NCBI GenBank assembly: GCA_965209105.1
Contig: CBDBQB010000039.1
Span: forward strand, 124,001 to 188,000
Reading direction: 5' to 3'
Length of the DNA: 64,000 bases
Source of the DNA: JAAELZ01 sp965209105
GTDB lineage: Bacteria; Pseudomonadota; Gammaproteobacteria; Arenicellales; Poriferihabitantaceae
Position 1 is the first letter of the stretch. Each line of letters begins with the position of its first letter. Under the pieces are notes generated by a model that was not told the origin of the DNA, did not search any database, and was given only the letters and a program-made list of their open reading frames with translations. The position numbers and the translations under genes are program-made. This document shows positions 62,172 to 64,000 of the stretch, piece by piece.

Positions 62172-64000
62172 GTGGCCGAGCATAAGATAAAAACCGTCAT
62201 GGATTCACCGACACCGATAGAATTTCAAAGTGCCTCCTTGGATATTTGGGATAAAAAATATCGGCTGAAATCTAAGGACGGTAAAGCCATCGATCAGGAT
62301 ATTCAAGCGACATACGACCGCGTCGCGAAAGCTTTGTCTGGTGTCGAAACTAGCAAGGCGAAGCAGAAAAAGTGGCATGAGCGATTTGTATGGGCCTTGC
62401 AACATGGCGCGATACCCGCCGGTCGCATTATGTCCAACGCGGGCGCTCAGAACCATAAACCCGCCACCAGCACTATAAACTGCACGGTTTCAGGAACGGT
62501 GCCAGATACGATGGATGGGATTTTGCATGCCGTCCACGAAGCGGGTTTAACCTTAAAAGCGGGTTGCGGCATCGGCTATGAGTTCTCGACCTTGCGGCCC
62601 AAAGGCGCATTTGTCAGTGGGGCGGGCGCATACACCTCCGGCCCACTGTCTTTTATGGATATATTCGATGCCATGTGTTTTACCGTCTCCTCGGCAGGTG
62701 GCCGACGCGGTGCACAAATGGGTACCTTCGAGATCACTCACCCAGACGTGATGGATTTTATGCAGGCCAAGCGTGAAGATGGTCGCTTGCGACAGTTTAA
62801 TTTGTCTTGCCTGATTACCGATGATTTTATGCGCGCGGTGGAAGCGGATGAAGATTGGGATTTAGTCTTTCCTGCAACACAATCTGAATTTGATTCTGAA
62901 GAAGACACCATTGTCTGGCGTGCGTGGTCAGATTCAGAAAGATACATTACCAATGATGTGGGTGAAGTTGCTTTTCGTGTGTATAAAACTGTTCCGGCTA
63001 AAAATATGTGGAACGTGATCATGTCTTCCACCTATGATTATGCCGAGCCAGGTTTTATCTTGATCGATCACGTCAACGAGATGAACAATAATTGGTTTTG
63101 TGAGAATATCCGCGCCACCAACCCTTGTGGTGAGCAGCCGTTACCGCCGTATGGTGCGTGCTTATTAGGTTCCGTTAATCTTACTCGCTTTGTTGAGAAT
63201 GCCTTCACGGATGAGGCGAGCTTTAATTGGGACACCTATCGTGAAGTGATTTCAGTATTTACTCGAATGCTCGATAACGTGGTCGAAATTAACGGCTTAC
63301 CACTCAAAAAACAGCGCGATGAAATTATACGAAAGCGCCGTCATGGTATGGGTTACTTAGGTTTGGGCTCGACCATGACGATGATGAAGATGAAGTACGG
63401 GAGTGAGCAATCCCTTGCGTTTACTGAGAAGGTCTCGAAAACCATGGCGGAGGTCGGCTGGGAAGTGGGCATGGAATTGGCTGAAGAAAAAGGCGCAGCG
63501 CCGGTGTTTGAGGAAGATTTTGAAGTCACGGCAAAAATGTTGCATCAGCGCCCCGAAATGGAGCGCGATGGTTATCAGATGGGCGATAGTGTTAAAGGCA
63601 AAGTACTGATGGGGAGATATAGCCGCTATATGCAAAAATTCCCTAAATCATTGCAAGACAAAATCGCGGATAAGGGCTGTCGTTTTACCCATCATACCTC
63701 GATTGCGCCCACAGGCACGATCAGCTTGTCGTTGGCGAATAATGTGAGCAATGGTATCGAGCCGTCTTTCTCGCATGAATACAGTCGTAATATTATTCGC
63801 GAGGGTAAAAAGAGTAAGGAGAAAGTCGATGTATGTTCGTACGAATTATTGGCCTATCGCGCTCTGGTGGATGAAAATGCGGTACAGATGAATGAGGATG
63901 GGTCGTCTGGCTTGCCTGATTATTTTTTATCAGCGGATACTATTACTCCGCGTGAGCACGTAGATGTTCAAGCGGCATCACAAAAATGGATTGATTCCTC
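62172..64000 (+). CDS. nrdJ: Class II (adenosylcobalamin-dependent) ribonucleoside-diphosphate reductase, 5' part
   Basis: 609 codons are visible from a GTG, and the gene runs off the window. The family motifs are TSTINCTVSGTVPDTMDGIL (first redox Cys), the substrate loops, NPCGEQPLPPYGACLLGSVN with catalytic Asn317-Cys319-Glu321, and IAPTGTISLSLANNVSNGIEP. It makes deoxyribonucleotides using adenosylcobalamin radicals, with no need for oxygen. The promoter has two NrdR-like boxes. The C-terminal cysteine pair and any zinc domain lie beyond the edge. Confidence 0.92.
   Translation, partial: MAEHKIKTVMDSPTPIEFQSASLDIWDKKYRLKSKDGKAIDQDIQATYDRVAKALSGVETSKAKQKKWHERFVWALQHGAIPAGRIMSNAGAQNHKPATSTINCTVSGTVPDTMDGILHAVHEAGLTLKAGCGIGYEFSTLRPKGAFVSGAGAYTSGPLSFMDIFDAMCFTVSSAGGRRGAQMGTFEITHPDVMDFMQAKREDGRLRQFNLSCLITDDFMRAVEADEDWDLVFPATQSEFDSEEDTIVWRAWSDSERYITNDVGEVAFRVYKTVPAKNMWNVIMSSTYDYAEPGFILIDHVNEMNNNWFCENIRATNPCGEQPLPPYGACLLGSVNLTRFVENAFTDEASFNWDTYREVISVFTRMLDNVVEINGLPLKKQRDEIIRKRRHGMGYLGLGSTMTMMKMKYGSEQSLAFTEKVSKTMAEVGWEVGMELAEEKGAAPVFEEDFEVTAKMLHQRPEMERDGYQMGDSVKGKVLMGRYSRYMQKFPKSLQDKIADKGCRFTHHTSIAPTGTISLSLANNVSNGIEPSFSHEYSRNIIREGKKSKEKVDVCSYELLAYRALVDENAVQMNEDGSSGLPDYFLSADTITPREHVDVQAASQKWIDS

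Noticed and set aside
1..64000. CRISPR arrays
   Set aside because: No run of regularly spaced 24-40 bp repeats was seen; the only regular arrays are the 10-bp-phased repeats in the island.
1..64000. rRNA genes and further tRNA genes
   Set aside because: No rRNA sequence was recognised. The copies at 32260 and 35689 are only 45-bp 3' ends of tRNA-Met and lack the 5' half.

Overview
The window reads as chromosomal DNA of a gammaproteobacterium. The support is gene content and local gene order: argH next to a LytS/AlgZ-type kinase, ctpA-envC facing a rhodanese-secB-gpsA block, tmcA, gluQ, lptM, lgt, RF3, fadE/fadD/fadH, and a lexA-imuA-imuB-dnaE2 SOS cassette. No plasmid or phage structural genes are seen outside one tRNA-associated island.

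Layout. 1-9.1 kb: a dienelactone-hydrolase-like secreted protein, an SLC13-type permease with RCK_C domains, and a response regulator/histidine kinase pair that resembles the 'dedicated sortase' two-component pair but has no sortase nearby. A 288-bp element with 34-bp perfect terminal inverted repeats sits between regulator and kinase and ends on the kinase start codon. tmcA and aroE follow. 9.1-19.4 kb: prfC, then a fatty-acid-degradation region (fadE, a divergent TetR regulator with a palindromic operator, fadD, fadH, and a thiolase relic with internal deletion), then VOC and GNAT proteins. 19.4-24.7 kb: ctpA and envC on the minus strand, and an ArsR regulator, rhodanese, secB and gpsA on the plus strand. 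24.8-32.2 kb: lexA behind a perfect 44-bp palindrome holding an SOS box, then imuA, imuB and dnaE2. An IS3-family element, flanked by AAAG duplications, has cut dnaE2 about 50 codons before its natural end.

32.26-44.77 kb is accessory DNA lodged in the 3' end of an elongator tRNA-Met gene. Three identical 45-bp copies of the tRNA 3' end divide it into two tandem segments. The left segment (3.4 kb) carries an AEP primase-SF2 helicase fusion like TOTE conflict-system proteins and a RHH/PIN toxin-antitoxin pair, but no integrase. The right segment (9 kb) carries a tyrosine integrase, an excisionase-like HTH protein behind four 10-bp-phased repeats, a tightly coupled operon of unknown small proteins, an IS5-family IS, a RHH regulator behind a divergent promoter with direct repeats, and two unknown proteins. 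A pair of 22-bp repeats near its two ends probably marks integrase arm sites.

44.8-64 kb returns to housekeeping: HAD phosphatase, gluQ, a lytic-transglycosylase-like lipoprotein, lgt, lysA, lptM (52 codons), a MITE-like repeat, argH, a predicted short transcript ahead of an AlgZ-like kinase that lacks algR, rpsU, a YqeY protein, the 2-oxoglutarate dehydrogenase operon sucA-sucB-lpd (minus strand), and a class II (B12-dependent) ribonucleotide reductase that runs off the right edge behind a promoter with two NrdR-like boxes.

All function calls come from reading motifs and gene context. No database search was possible. Start codons were moved inward from the longest frame where family N-termini or ribosome-binding sequences supported it.
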